From Cantharellus purpuraceus (taxonomy: Eukaryota > Basidiomycota > Agaricomycetes > Cantharellales > Hydnaceae), in contig JALBUN010000006.1 in NCBI GenBank assembly GCA_025174535.1, positions 558,001-622,000 on the forward strand: 64,000 nt of DNA, in the 5' to 3' direction. Numbering within the stretch: position 1 is the first letter of the stretch; every line of letters begins with the position of its first letter. A program made the translations under genes and the position numbers. The notes under the pieces were generated by a model. The model did no database searches and was not told the origin of the DNA. It worked only from the letters and a program-made list of their open reading frames with translations. This document shows, one piece after another, positions 19,128 through 31,278 of the stretch.

Positions 19128-22100
19128 GGTGGTCGCTATGATGACATATGCCCATCGGTGTGCTTGTGGAAGACAGCGGGGTGTCCTGATTATTTTAGGC
19201 CATACAATGCTTTCTGCATCAGGCAGACAACATCCGGGTCGCATGCAAAACCAGGCAGTGGTTGCATGTAAATTATCTCATGGAGCGGTGCGTTAAGATA
19301 CGCACTATCTATGTCCATCTGTTGAATCAACCAGCCATTATGCGCAGCAAGCGCAGTAATTATGCGGAGGGATGCAAGGTGTGCAACAGGTGAGAAGGTA
19401 TTGTCATAATCAATACCAAAAGATTGAGTATATCCTTGTGCAACCAGCCGGGCTTTATATTTCACGAGTTTCCCATTTGCGTCATGTTTGATTTTGAAGA
19501 CCCAATGACTTCTGATTACATTCGCACTGTCCAGCTGTTTTACGAAGCGCCATACTCCATGCTTCCTCAACGATTCAAGCTCGGCTTCAATAGCCCCTCT
19601 CCACATAGGTGCGTCCTCACATGCCATCCCTTCCTTCACCGTATTAGGCTCATAAGTGGTTGAATTAGCGAGTAATGATGTAGGCTCAGCAGTTATAACG
19701 TATCCCTCATCCTCACAGTCTGCATTTATATTCATGTCACTGATCTTAGCCACTGTGTTGTCACCAAGGTCTTCAAAAGATACCGTAGATGGTGTATTAG
19801 TGGGTGGTTCGCCTGTCTCAAGGACCAAGTCATCAGGAAAAGTGACGAACATCGTAGTGGTTTGCGGTACTTGCATTCCTTTGGGGTAAGCCGATCCTTT
19901 AGGACGATCATTGCTGACTCCTGCTCCTTCAGCAATGCGTCGGACATATTCGGATGGCTTGCAGATACGTACACCACGGCCCTCAGGTACAATTGCTTTG
20001 GTGGGCTTCTCGAAATCAGATAGAGGGTCAGAATCAGAAGGTGGTGAAATGGGATGGGAGACAGGTAGGGGAATATGTTCAGGTTGAATTTGTACATCTT
20101 GCTTCATTTTTGAAGGGTCTAAACTGGCAACCTGACGTCTCTCCTCCTCTGACTGGGCAATTGGCACAGAAATTTCAGCCTTGTCATCTGGGAAGATGAC
20201 ATTGCGTTCCACAGTTACAGTGTGTTTTTCTGGCCAATAGATTCGATGTCCTTTGCTATCCGCACTAAAACCAATCCAGCGGCCATCATTCGCCTTTGCC
20301 TCCAGTTTCCCTGCTTGTTCCATTCTAACCAATACCTTTTTACCCCATTCAGGTAGTCCAGCCAAATCTGGCTTTGTACCATGGACCATTTCGAAGGGAG
20401 TTTTATCCGGTAAAGCACGAGTTGAAGTGCGATTTTTCAGGTATGTTGCATGCATGATCGCTTCGCCCCATAAAGACTTAGGTAAGTCTGCACCTAGAAG
20501 CATGGCATGGGCATGTTCTACAAGGGTACGATTGAGGTGTTCTGCCACACCATTTTGTTCTGGTGTATCATGGACAGTAAGTGAATGTTTTGTGCCATGA
20601 ATAGCTAAGTGACGATTGAATGCATCACTAAGGTATTCTCCCCCACGATCCGATTGAAGCTTTTTGATTCTGATGTTTCTTTGTGTTTCCAGGAGGGCTT
20701 CGTACTCTCGGTATTTCTCGAAGGCCTCTGCTTTTGTGCGCAAGAGGTACATCTTGGTTTCACGTGTGAAATCATCTGTGAAAGTGACGTAGCAACACTT
20801 TCCAGAAATGGTTTCAGTCTGCGCTGGTCCCCAGACATCAGTATGAATCTTCTCTCCCTGTGCCTTTACATGATCATTAACTCGTTCTTTTGGGACAGGC
20901 ATACGAGTAACTTTGGCTTTGACACATGCTTCACAAAATCCAGCTGAAGAATTTGGGTCAAGGTGAATACCAGTCATGTAGCCTTCCTGTATTAAACGTT
21001 GGGCGGCAGTATGTGATATGTGACCAAGACGAGCATGTAAGTCACCGAGTGAAATGTTCGCAACATAAGGGTTAACATTTGTCTCCTGTTCAAGAAGATA
21101 CAATCCACGGTAACTTGGGATTGCAGCAAATGTCTTGCCATTGCGATCGCGCACAACACATTGGCCTCCTCCAAAAGTGGCAAAGAAGCCAGCCTGATCA
21201 CAGCAGCTGATGGAAATCAGTGTGAAGGCAATAGTCGGTGCGTATAGCACATCTGTGAGGGCAAGTTTCATGTTTCCCTTCTCATTTGGGATGGAGATAA
21301 TGATGTCTCCTTTTCCGATAGCTTTGAAGGCGGTTTTGTCAGCGGCATGGATAATTCTTGGTGTGGTGAATGGTGTGTAGTTTTGAAAGAGGTTACGGTA
21401 GGGTGACATATGAGTATTAGCACCAGTGTCGAAGATCAACACAATTTTGTCCAGTGTTGTATTGGTGACGGTTTTTGCAAGCGCAGTACCACCAAAAGAT
21501 GAGGTAAATGCATAATCAGTGTCTTGAACCACTGACTTTGCTGGTGCCGTCATAGTTGCAGTATTCGCAGCAGTGGTAACAGTATTGCCACCACTTCCAC
21601 CCTTATTACAGCTACCTCCACTATGCCTTGTACGTTTCCCACGAGGGCCCTGACCTTCTTTTCCACCGCCTTTAGCCCAACAATTGGCACATATATGCCC
21701 AAGCTTCTTGCAATTGTGACACTCCGTTTTTGAATGGTCTACGCTGCCTTGTTTCCCTTTTGCACCACATGAGTTTGCTGCAAGTGCTGTATTCTCGACA
21801 GTCGCACTAGTAGTGGGCCGTTCTTGAGACTTGCGGAGATCATCTTCATCCTCGATGAGCTTGATAAGGTCTCATGGATCTGGATGCTTCCCCGCAATGG
21901 AGACAGCAGTTTTAATTGAGTTCACAAATGGCCAGAAATCCTTTGGAAGTGATGTAAGGATGATACCAAAGAACTCGTTGGCAGGCATCGCAACACCCAT
22001 ACCAGCTAGCCTCTCATGCATTGAGAAAAGTTCAGCAAGGTGTTTTCGAATGTTTGCACCATCCTCACACTTGGAGGCGTGCATTCGGCGGTGAAGGTCA

Positions 22101-22483
22101 ATTTGGATAATCTCCCGCTGGCCCTCAAACTCATTACACACAGCATCTCAAACCTCCTTCGCAGACTGCAAATCCTTGACTTTGAGGAGCAGCTCGTTGG
22201 AGATGGAATTGAAAATTTGAGCCTTAGCAAGGCTCTCGCGTGCATGATACTTCTCAAAACGTTGCTCTTGCTTATCCAAAGCTTCGAGCTCGTCCTCATC
22301 CAGGGTTTGATCCTTTGGTGGAACCTTAGGGGTCGCAGGGACACGAGCTGTCCCCTGAACGTGCTTCGACAAATAGCTCGACTCCGGAATTGTCAACATC
22401 CGGCTCTTCCAAGAGAGCCAGATCGCGCCATCAACAGCGAGTTTTTCGATTTGGACACTAAGGTACTTGGTTTCGGAAGACAT
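19128..22483 (-). pseudogene. Ty1/copia gag-pol, broken
   Basis: One minus-strand frame starting MSSETKYLSVQ at 22483. It holds gag with a CCHC knuckle (CHNCKKLGHICANC), protease (IFDTGANTHMS), the integrase HHCC region (HARLGH... CEACVKAK) and core (DVWGP, QSDRGGEY, NGVAEHLNRT), and the N-terminal half of RT (AYLNAPL, KALYGLK). Stops lie at 22148-22150 and 21872-21874 (both TGA where Arg CGA would fit), plus TAA at 19190. The RT YVDD loop and RNase H are missing because an LTR B' adjoins at 19127. Gag-pol in one frame is normal for copia; this copy is dead. Confidence 0.9.
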
Positions 22484-22515
22484 AACTGCCGGGGCCCATA
22501 ACCTATAGAAAAATT

Positions 22516-22665
22516 TGTGACAACACGGAGGAGCTAGTATACAACTCAGCGCAAGTGACAAAAGCGCTGAGGTGAAACGAGTATACCTGCGAAAATATAT
22601 CCTACCTACAACAAAATATCATGCATTGCGCGTCCATAATCGACGCGCGGCTTGAAAATCCAACA
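22516..22665 (-). repeat. Candidate 5' LTR of the copia element
   Basis: A 150-bp stretch beginning TGTTGGATTTTCAAG on the minus strand and ending TTGTCACA, giving TG...CA borders. It lies just upstream of the gag start, followed by GGTTATGGGCCCCGG, which resembles the initiator-Met half-tRNA primer sites of fungal copia elements. The partner LTR is absent because the 3' end is lost, so this cannot be confirmed by comparison. Confidence 0.4.
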
Positions 22666-22907
22666 GGGAAGTCTGCTCGCAAGCTCCTGGCTGCCTGGAC
22701 AACATCTAGAGCTGTAGCTCAAACAACATTTATAGTGATATTTTAGTTGCATGAATAAGAAACGCTGGCTGCTTTCCCATCGCTGTATGTGTTCAGCCAG
22801 GTTACGTAATGCATGAGATCATGTTGACCACTACGTAATGCGCTCCTAAAGATCGAAGGAGGGGGGGGGGTAGTTTTGGCAGTGTAGACATGTGCTTTTG
22901 ACTCTAA
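22666..22907. other. Upstream region of the HAM1-like gene
   Basis: Boundary between transposon cluster and gene island. It contains a G run at 22861-22870 and no other clear motif; presumably it is the promoter and 5' leader of the next gene. Confidence 0.4.
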
Positions 22908-25819
22908 TTGACTGCAGTCATCTCAGCTATGGGTTTCTGCCTTTCATACTGCCGTCGCCCTTCTACCGACGACGACCGCGAACCGCTTCTGTCACGCCCG
23001 CCTGAGGCTGCTGTTAGCGAAGATATTCCCCCGCCGCAGTCTCACGTTGACAAGGTAGCTGATGTATTTGGGGCGTTGCATGTTGGGAAGCTTCCCTCGC
23101 AAGATCAAATTAATGCTGCGCTGCAGAAGGTGTTGCGCTCGCAGGTGCTGACGGTGGAAGCGAACAAAAGCTCTCGCGTGCTGGGTCGTCAGAAGCAGCA
23201 GTATGGGCCCTTGAGCGAGAGAGGGAAGATGCTGCTGCGGGATGTTCGTGAGCTTGTTGAGGCGATGATTCAGTTTGGTCTGGAGAAAAACGGTTTGTCG
23301 CTTTCGGATTCGTCATGTCGGTATGATGATGTTTTGTTTGGAAAGATGATGACAGGGTGCAGGATCTGATCCATCAGAACGTGCAACTTGGAAGCAGGCC
23401 AGTCGCAGTTGACTTGGATGCTGCCAAGGACACGGAAGCCGCAGATGACATCCACACTCTGGGTCAGCCTTTATTTGCCACTATGTAGGTATCTGTCGCA
23501 GGCTCATCTGGCCAGCCGTGTTTCAGCTACAGCTATACCGTCATTTCAGGAGTTGGACAAGGACACGCAGCGCTTGTCTGATTCTCTACTTACGCTCTCG
23601 CGGGTTCTGCTCACGTCGAGCACGTTTCGGTTTCTCCTGTCGGATGTTCTGTTGACGTCTCGACAATTATTGGCCGATGCTGCTGCTCAAGTGGGAGAGG
23701 TGGCCCATACGGTGGAAGCGAAAGCCGGAGCTGTGGAGGAAGCCGTGAGGCCTGGAGATGCACGAGAAGCACGAGACGAGGCGTCCCGCGAAAGCCTGGA
23801 TGAGGCAGCAAAACAAGTGCAGGATGGGTTCAAAGACATTGGCAAAGACACGAAAGAAAAGTGGGATAACATGGGAACAGACGTTCCTGATCACCTCAAG
23901 AAATCTGTGGCGGAAAGCGTGCAAAAGGTGATCATCGTCTTCCCCTCGCACCCCCTCATCTCGTTCTGATGCCATGTGATCAGGTTCTTGCTGAAGCACA
24001 AAAGGACCCCGCATACAAGTCGGCCTTACGCACCCTCATTTATCTGCTTAGCAAGTATGTCGAAAGAGTGAACGCAGCGACCTCCGCCATGGCCTCCATC
24101 TCCACGTCTACTACTACTGTACCAACACCCGTCATTACCACCGACCCCCATCTGAAACGCGCCCTCACAGATTTGCGCATGCTTCTAGAACGACTTGCGT
24201 CGGGTCGCTCGCTCTCCCCCCTAATCTACCACCTCGAACGCACGCTGCGAGACATCACAAACGCATCTTCTCCCAAGTTCCAAAGCCATCTGCGCCAGTT
24301 TTTCATAGATCTCAGATCAGGGATCGAGAGAGCACTGGGCGAGCCTGGGTTTGCCACTTCGGTTGAAGGCCGCCAGTTGGCGGAGCAATTGTATGAACGC
24401 GGGCAGGCGTTGATGCGGTCCAATGTTCCGTGGTCTGCAGAGGCGAACAAGGCCCTGGATGAAGTGGACGCGTTCATACAGGCCCTTGCGTCGGATCGGA
24501 CAACGCGGCGTGTCATCGACGCTTTAGAGAAGCTTTCGAACGACTTTGCAGAACTGTTCAAGACTACGGCCGGGGTTGCGATGAAGCGTCAGCGTGTGTG
24601 GCGTGAGGAGCTCAAGGCGGATCTGCTGGGATGGGTGCTGCCGCGTGCCTTGAGCATTCTAAAGACCATACCTATGGCCCGGGTGGAGTTGAAGAGCGAC
24701 GAGTTGGAACTCGCTGTCGATGCCCTGGTGCTGTCTACCACGGCTTCGTTTCTGCCGGACCATGTCTTGGTGCAGAATTGGAACGAGGTCCGCATGGAGG
24801 CTTCGGCTGCTGTGGTGGATGATCCATATGCGAACGGAAGCGGGGTGCACGCTGCCACTAGGACCCGCGTCCATGTTGACGGCCTGCGAGTATCCGCGCA
24901 CCACGTCGGGTATTACGTACAGTATAAAGGGCCGCTCGGCGGCTTGATCTCATGGGAGGACAGCGGGCTTGTAGACATTGACGTGGGAAGACAGGATGCC
25001 GCCGGACAGGGACTCTCTGTCGAGATTGAGCTCGAGACGCTCCCGGCGGATGAAGACGCTGACCAGCAGCCCGTGTTTATTGTGAATGACGTCAGGGTCG
25101 ATGTTCGAGGGTTACATGTCTCGATCCGCAAATCAAGGCATTGGATACTCAATACGATTCTCTTGCAGCCGTTGGCCGGTCCGGTCGTTAGACGGGTGGT
25201 ACGGAGGGTGCTTGCTTCGCAGATCCGCGCAGGGCTGGAGCATGTCAGTGAGAAGCTGTCAGCGGTGCGGGTTGAGGTGAAGCGTCGGGCGGAAGCCGAG
25301 TCCAAGACGGATGGAGGACCTCCTGGCATTGAAGACTATTGGAAAGCCATGTGTGCCACTATGGGCTCGCCGCCTGCCGACGACGACGCCGACGATTCTG
25401 ACGACCAAGCGTCTTCACGCGTGGAGACCGACACGCAGGTGACGCTTAGAGGCGTCATACGGAACACGCGCACTACGCAGCAGCAGCAGCAGCAGCAGAC
25501 AAACGCCGAATCGGCCAGCCCGACGACGCCGACGGAGACACTTGTGGCCGTCGGCATTGGCGCGCAGATTTTGCCGGGGAAGGGTGGTCCGGAGCCAGAG
25601 GTGGGGGGATCTGCGGCCGAGCAGGCGCGGGGGGCACGCGTGGAGGTTGGGGATGCTGCGGAGCATGTAGCGGGGAAGGCAAAGGCGGTTGCGGACGATG
25701 CCGTTGGCACAGCTGGTGCAGCGAGGGAAAGCTTAGAGGACGCTTCGGCACGGATGGAGGCAAGGGAAAGGGTGGAGGCGAAGAAAAAAGGCTGGAGGAG
25801 TCGAGCGTTTGACTTCTAG
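22908..25819 (+). CDS. HAM1-like protein with BPI-type domain
   Basis: Proposed exons 22908-23292, 23346-23462, 23527-23927 and 23984-25819 (introns 53, 64 and 56 nt) give 912 residues in frame. The N-terminus could start at Met8, giving MGFCLSYC with Gly2 and nearby Cys, a possible lipidation site. An Ala/Glu-rich helical segment (about 220-290) resembles LEA-type repeats. The long last exon has helical repeats and a C-terminal half with beta-rich BPI/LBP-like features, a polyQ run (~25481-25500) and the ending GWRSRAFDF, usual for fungal HAM1-type proteins. Such proteins are thought to bind lipid; the role is not established. Exon 2 borders are the least certain. Confidence 0.7.
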
Positions 25820-26562
25820 CCGAGGCGGTGGTGGTTCTCGTTTCTTATTCATGGACAACGACCCGAGTTTCGAAACACGTCGACAAGCATAACAATGTAC
25901 AGCTATATGTACGACTATGCGAGCAGCAGAAATCAGAACGATAAAGCTAGTATGACAGAAAACGTGGCTGTGGCAGGCATTTTTTGCCTGTTCAAGATCG
26001 CAGCAGTCGCTTGTCTCATCAAAGCGGGGATCAGTCAAATTGAGTCTCAATATAAAATGTGGCGAGGCAAACGAACAGCCACCGAGCGATGCAAACCAAC
26101 CATCCATTAACCAATCTGTCAAAAGGATGTGCCAAACTGACTAGACTTGAGCGGAATGTTGGTCTGATCGGCGCAGAAATTGAGTCAGTTCAAGGGGCTC
26201 AAATATACGTAGAGCGCGGGACTCAAGGCACAAGTGGGATGGGGACAGAATGGAACATGCAGGTGTTCGGTGTTCAGAGTTGCCCTACCTCCCAACATGC
26301 TCGAATTTGGGTGAGAATTGCGGTGGCGATGACACCCTGAGCCCGGGAAGTTAGTGATTGAAGTGTTTTTTCAATCCCCGGATATCTCTCAAAGTCGCAC
26401 GCTGTTGCCACCTGACACGGCAACTTGGTTCGGCGCGTGCGTTGGCTGGTATTGGATTAGGGGAAATACCGTAGAAGAGTAGGGTCGGATTGCATCCTAG
26501 CTAGTTAGGAAGGTTTAAGGTGGCAATAATGATAAGGTGTACCAGACAGGGGTTGACTGATC
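25820..26562. other. Intergenic region
   Basis: The 3' side of two converging genes. I see no coding frame with support and no repeat. It contains short AT-rich stretches near 25940 and 26045 that may hold polyadenylation signals. Confidence 0.4.
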
Positions 26563-27117
26563 CTATGAAGCTCGAGTCTGCTTCCTGAGAAATTCTTGCC
26601 TGACATGTAGTGGTTGGTCATCGGCGTCAAGATCCTCATCCTCGTTGAATATCTCGGCGGGTGGACCGGGCTCGTCGGGAAGGCGAATGGCACCCTCCCG
26701 AGAGGCGAAAATTTTTAATCTAAATGTGGTGTCAGAGTGTAAAGAAGACGCAGTGTAGAGCATACTGATGCTGTACTACGGATTTCAGAGCGGAAGCGCG
26801 CCTCCATATAAGGAATAGGAGCGCCATTGCGAGGACAGTTAGGAGAGAGACTAGTAGAATGTGTGAGTGCGAGGGATCATGGCTCACACCCGGCCGTGGG
26901 TCTACTGCCGATTCAGATCAAGGGTCCACATGCAGAGTGAAGTAGCAAGTACCGGGAATATGTGATAGGGACATGAATAATAGAGACGAATTTCTGAGCT
27001 CACTTGTCGGCATAGAGGTTGGGAGTGGGTGTTGATCGTGGTGGGATACCCGTCGGCGTCGGACGTGACGGTGTGACAGGCGTATGTAGATAGATCCCGT
27101 TTTGAGATTGAGGCCAT
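26563..27117 (-). CDS. Tentative small single-pass membrane protein
   Basis: Three pieces on the minus strand look coding. The first (about 27117-27003) reads MASISKRDL... HTVTSDADGYPTT. The second (about 26900-26775) has a hydrophobic helix ILLVSLLTVLAMALLFLIW followed by RR. The third (26730-26563) is acidic and Pro-rich and ends FLRKQTRAS. A 46-nt GT-AG intron joins the last two in frame. The first junction is not resolved: the obvious donor after PLCRQ leaves the wrong phase, so a different splice site, another first exon or a broken gene is possible. Function unknown. Confidence 0.35.
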
Positions 27118-27240
27118 CCATGGAGTCGGCTTTTATCGCCCAGCCAGCACGGCCACTATACTCGTTATCCTTGACTTTAATTTCACGACACCCGAACAAT
27201 TGCGAGGGCTGCAACCGCCAGCCTCGTCCAAGCCTGCTTC
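27118..27240. promoter_or_regulatory. Divergent promoter region
   Basis: A short 123-bp gap between the tentative minus-strand gene and the plus-strand four-TM gene; if both are real they share a bidirectional promoter. No TATA box stands out. Confidence 0.3.
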
Positions 27241-28717
27241 ATGACCGCAGCTCACTCAGGGCCCGGTCATGCTTTCAACCGTTCTTCGGGCAGCATCACG
27301 TCCGATATCACCTCAAAGTCCACCAGGCCATTTGGCGATAGCGCCCCCAATGCCCACCTGCTGGGGAACAATCCACGTACGATAGCCCCAAATACCGGTG
27401 CCCAACACCAGCCGTGGTACTCTCCCTTGGTGTTTCGCCGCAAATGGTCTTGTCGTAATTGGACATGGCGGCACGCAACAATGGGGCTCGCCGCGGCCAT
27501 CATATGCTGGGTGGTATATTGTACAATTCGATACTTTATGGCGGTCCAAAGTACGTTCTATCCGCGTTTTTCGGCTGCCTTCTCTCAAACAGCCGGCTCA
27601 GTATATAATGAAGATCGCGTCCGTTCGCGATATGCCTTGGGAATGGGCATCACCTCTGCGTTCACTATCGTTTTTTTTGCGGGAGACAGTTGTGTGACAT
27701 TACGGTTTTTTAACATTCACTTTGATCGCCCACGCCGAATCATCGCTCGTTCACTCGCATATCTGGCGTCTGCACTTGTTTTTTGTCTTGCGATTATCAA
27801 TCTTGTTCTTGTATTTGATTGGCGGACACCACACAACCCTGCACAGTTTGAACGTTCTATTCAGGGCCGCTGTCGTTGGGACCTCGATGTGGTGTGGAGT
27901 GGCACGGGAATGGTGTGCGCACAGGATGAGGTCCCTTTCCATGGTTGGCTTGGTGCTGCGATTGGTAGGTTGATTATTTCTGTCGTGGTCATCGTACGTA
28001 TGCACCTGTCGCTAGTCTCTTTTTTACTGATGCAACACAGTCGGCATACCACCTTACTCTGCGCAGGCACCGAACCCTCCGCAAGCCGCGTCAGGCGTCT
28101 ACGGCTGTTGCCGAAGCTGAGATGGGCGAGCTGCTTGATGACCAGCCTAGTATACCCGCCAGCGCCCCTCCAGGGGTGTCCCCACAAACTAACGACTTTA
28201 ATGGCTATGAGCCCGTCCCATTGCCCAGGAGCGATAGCCCAGGAGCACTTCCCTCTGACGAAAATCTAGGTGAGACATCACAATCGGTTATATTCGTCCT
28301 GCCTATCAAAGTTAACCATCTTAAGAACCAGAGTTGTCGCAGGTTTCACCCCCGACCAGGTATCTGCGCACCATCGCCGTTCCATCGAACGATTTGGACG
28401 AGCTTGCATCGGCTTTTCGGAGCCTCGTTTTGAACGTCACGCAAGAGACTCAGGCAGGTATGACGCTCGGCAACACCACGCGGCCGCCCCGACCGCCTCG
28501 ACCCACTGTGCGTGTGCTCGGATCGGATATTAGTCGCATGAGCACTATCGATAGTCTTGGCAGTCGGGAGGCTGGGAGTGCTGTGCGCAGCCCTACCCGA
28601 TCTGACACGGCAATCAGCTCCGCCTCCAAAAATCACAACAGTCGGGATCGGGACGAGTCCTTGCCAACACCGTCTACAATTGACGTTGGTGCGTTCGAAG
28701 AGCTATCACCTTCATGA
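27241..28717 (+). CDS. Four-transmembrane protein of unknown function
   Basis: Exons 27241-27993, 28041-28269 and 28332-28717 (introns 47 and 62 nt, GT-AG) give 455 residues. A hydrophilic N-terminus (1-75) is followed by predicted membrane helices at about 81-100, 132-152, 169-192 and 235-256. The two loops on one side are the larger ones, and the second has two cysteines (CRWDLDVVW ... MVC). The cytoplasmic tail of ~200 residues is Pro/Ser-rich (RPPRPPRPTVR). The layout recalls MARVEL/SUR7-type tetraspan proteins, but I see no diagnostic motif, so no family is assigned. The first splice junction restores a helix-to-basic-tail boundary, which supports it. Confidence 0.65.
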
Positions 28718-28890
28718 TCTTCTGTTGCCGACTACATACACATGCTTTGTGTTCGATCGATGTGCACTCACTTTGCTTTTACAGAAATATCGCCTGTAAA
28801 CTTTAAGCAATGTATAATACCATCCAAGTTAAATACCTTATCACAGTACTATAGGACGAGAAAAGAACTGACCATGTGACGTGAGGTGAC

Positions 28891-31051
28891 ATGAGGCTTC
28901 CTGCGTCACGCTCCACTGGAGCCTCCCCTCATATGCCTGTCCATGTAACTAGCAAAAAAGCTCAGCACAAGTGTATTGGATTCTCGCAAGCACTTGAGGA
29001 ACAACGTGCGAAGCGGGAAGAAAGGATGGGCCCGCAGCCATGGGTAGGCATGAAGTTTGCTGTAGGCTTAGTCGTGGCCATAGCATCCTACACGGTAAGA
29101 CGGTGCTTTCATCTAAAGCGTGCTTGTGCTCATCACATTATTAGTTCTATGTCTATGTTGCGAGGTTTTGTAATCCCATGATTAGTAGAGAGTCAAAGGC
29201 ACTGGGGGGAAGGGCACTTGGCAGTATGTGGCTGAAGCACCTTTTGGCTGTGTTGGGAATAACGAAATAGCACCGGCAGTTGTTTTTCTGGTGGTTTTTA
29301 GCTTGCTATTTTTAATGTTTGGATGGGCCTATGCCAAGGTGAGCGATGTGTTCTTGTGTGGTGGAAAGCAGGTCCGGTTAAGGATCCGTGCATACCTACG
29401 GCGTCATTGTACCTCGTGCTTATGCATGATTTCTTGTTAGGCCGTCTTCACACCACCAGGATTCGCAGAGGACGTACGTTGCTGTCTAGCTCTCCAAGTT
29501 TCGTAGACACTCATCGCTCTCAGTATGTTGCGAAAACACCACCTCCGGTCCCAAGGCCCGCACCACCTCCCCCTCCACCCCAAGGACCTTGGGAATCCGA
29601 AGAATCCCTCAGAGCAAGTGCGTACAACGCCTCTGCCCCGCCCTCCCGCACCTATAGCCGACCAAGCGTCGACGTTCCCTCCTTTTCAAATGACCGCAGC
29701 CCTTCGCTTTCCCCTCCCCACTCCCGACGCAACACTCACGAATCCCTTCCCACACGTTCCCGAAATAATGCTCACGACGCCACGACATTGCACATGTCGC
29801 AGGCGCGATCCACGGCTCCCAGGCCGTCGGGTAGCACAGAAGCGGCACCCCGTGTTCCACTCCCCGCGATGGTGTCCGCTTCTGGAGGCGTGGGCTCGTC
29901 ACAGGGCATCAAAATATCTCCTTCTACGCACATGGCCCATGCAGGCAGCGGGGGAACCGCCTCGGGACTGCCGCCTCTATTGTTCTCCCGACGCCCGCCA
30001 ACACATCCTATACTATCTCCTGAGTATCGATATTGCCAGCGTGAAGGGTTTGTAAAACCGATGAGGGCACATCATTGCCGAGCCTGTGGGACGGTGAGTA
30101 TTTTTTGTCTACTGGGCTGGCAGGAGGATCGGTCACGTGACGTTTCCTGAGTCTCTGGAGCGGTCACTGACGTGAGCTGCAGTGTATTCTAAAATATGAC
30201 CACCATTGTCCCTGTGAGTCGATGGGTCTAGGTTCATTGAACCTACCTGCTTATATTGGTTCTCAAAGGGATTGGACAGTGCGTGGGTGCCTTCAACCAC
30301 AAGGTACGCATGATTCCGTGCTTGATGCCTGCTGGAGAACCCTTTCCCGAACGGCCTCGTAGTTTTTTGTGAACTTTCTCCAATGGGGCTCGGTCTTTGC
30401 CGCCTTCATTTTTGCCAGTCTCATCGCGCTCGTGGTGAAGGGTGCCACCTCTGCCCATGCGACGGCAATCGATCCACAACATCTCGTGATCATTGCCTTG
30501 TCGGGGCTGGTGACCCTGTTCATGGTGACGCTGTTGGGGACTCAGGTCTATTTGATATGCATTAATGCGACGACGGTGGAGCACCTTGGTATGGAGCGTA
30601 TGCGTGAGCGGGAGCGCGGTACGCTCGCGAAGATGGTGAGGCATCCGTGCGCGTGTTCTGGCGGTGAGACGGACTATGGTGCGGCGGCGGCGGCATCTGG
30701 ATCACCTACCAGCGGTCGTTCGCCTGTGAATGTGTTGGTGTCCCGGAGGAGGATAGTCAAGCAGTGGGATGCGGAATGGGGAAAGATTGAGACGGAGGGG
30801 AATCTGTGGTGGTTGGGGAGCACGAGGGCTAATTGGGAGGCTACGATGGGACGTGACAAGATGGGGTGGATATGTGAGTGTTTTGAACTTTTTTTTTTTT
30901 TTTTTCCTTCGGTGCGCCCTCTTATATTTTGTTGTTTGTAGTGCCTATAGGCCGTAGCTTGGGGGACGGTCTCACATACCCCACTAATCCACGGTTTGAT
31001 CCGGATGGAAGGTGGCGGAGACGAATTCAATGGCCGGCCAACCTACGATAA
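28891..31051 (+). CDS. DHHC-type protein S-palmitoyltransferase
   Basis: Nine exons: 28891-29094, 29145-29223, 29280-29338, 29441-29473, 29524-30093, 30183-30213, 30269-30303, 30363-30873 and 30942-31051, giving 543 residues with every junction in phase. It transfers palmitate to cysteines of membrane proteins through an acyl-enzyme on the DHHC cysteine. Helices lie at ~54-75 and 95-112, then TPPGFA, a Pro/Ser-rich insert of ~170 residues, and the Cys-rich domain (YCQREGFVKPMRAHHCRACG, CILKYDHHCPW with DHHC at ~321-324). Next come GQCVGAFNHK, helices at ~343-362 and 378-404, TTVE (the TTxE motif, ~407-410) and a C-terminal WPANL tail. Introns split the Cys-rich domain twice. It resembles fungal Pfa3-type enzymes. 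The start is the first suitable ATG; an earlier exon is possible. Confidence 0.88.
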
Positions 31052-31278
31052 TGCACTGCCCCCCTCCTGTTATTACTGATATCTCCCATTCCAACATCTC
31101 ATCTATTCCTACATCTCGTCGCATTTAGTGATCTATCTAATTTGTAGTTTTTCCCCATGTAACATGGCCATTTAGAAGATCACAGTGTTATCCAGGATTC
31201 GAACGTGATTTACACCCCCTTCATATAGACTTTTTTTTCACATAGACTATAAAAATACACGCATCATGCTCCGTATAC
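31052..31278. other. Convergent 3' intergenic region
   Basis: Lies between the stop codons of the DHHC gene and the first decarboxylase-like gene. It is AT-rich and holds a run of T at about 31230-31237; probably polyadenylation signals for both genes. Confidence 0.4.

Larger units (their letters stand above)
15438..19700 (-). repeat. Right arm of ~4.28 kb inverted duplication
   Basis: Reverse complement of 6051-10334. Outside the arm the sequences differ: on the right the copia element continues to 22.5 kb, while on the left arm copia is cut at 6051. On the inner side LTR B continues to 15192, while the left arm is cut at 10334. Confidence 0.85.

Noticed and set aside
31185..31225. GGATTCGAAC motif resembling a tRNA T-arm
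   Set aside because: The flanking bases do not form the T stem and no acceptor or anticodon stem could be drawn on either strand.
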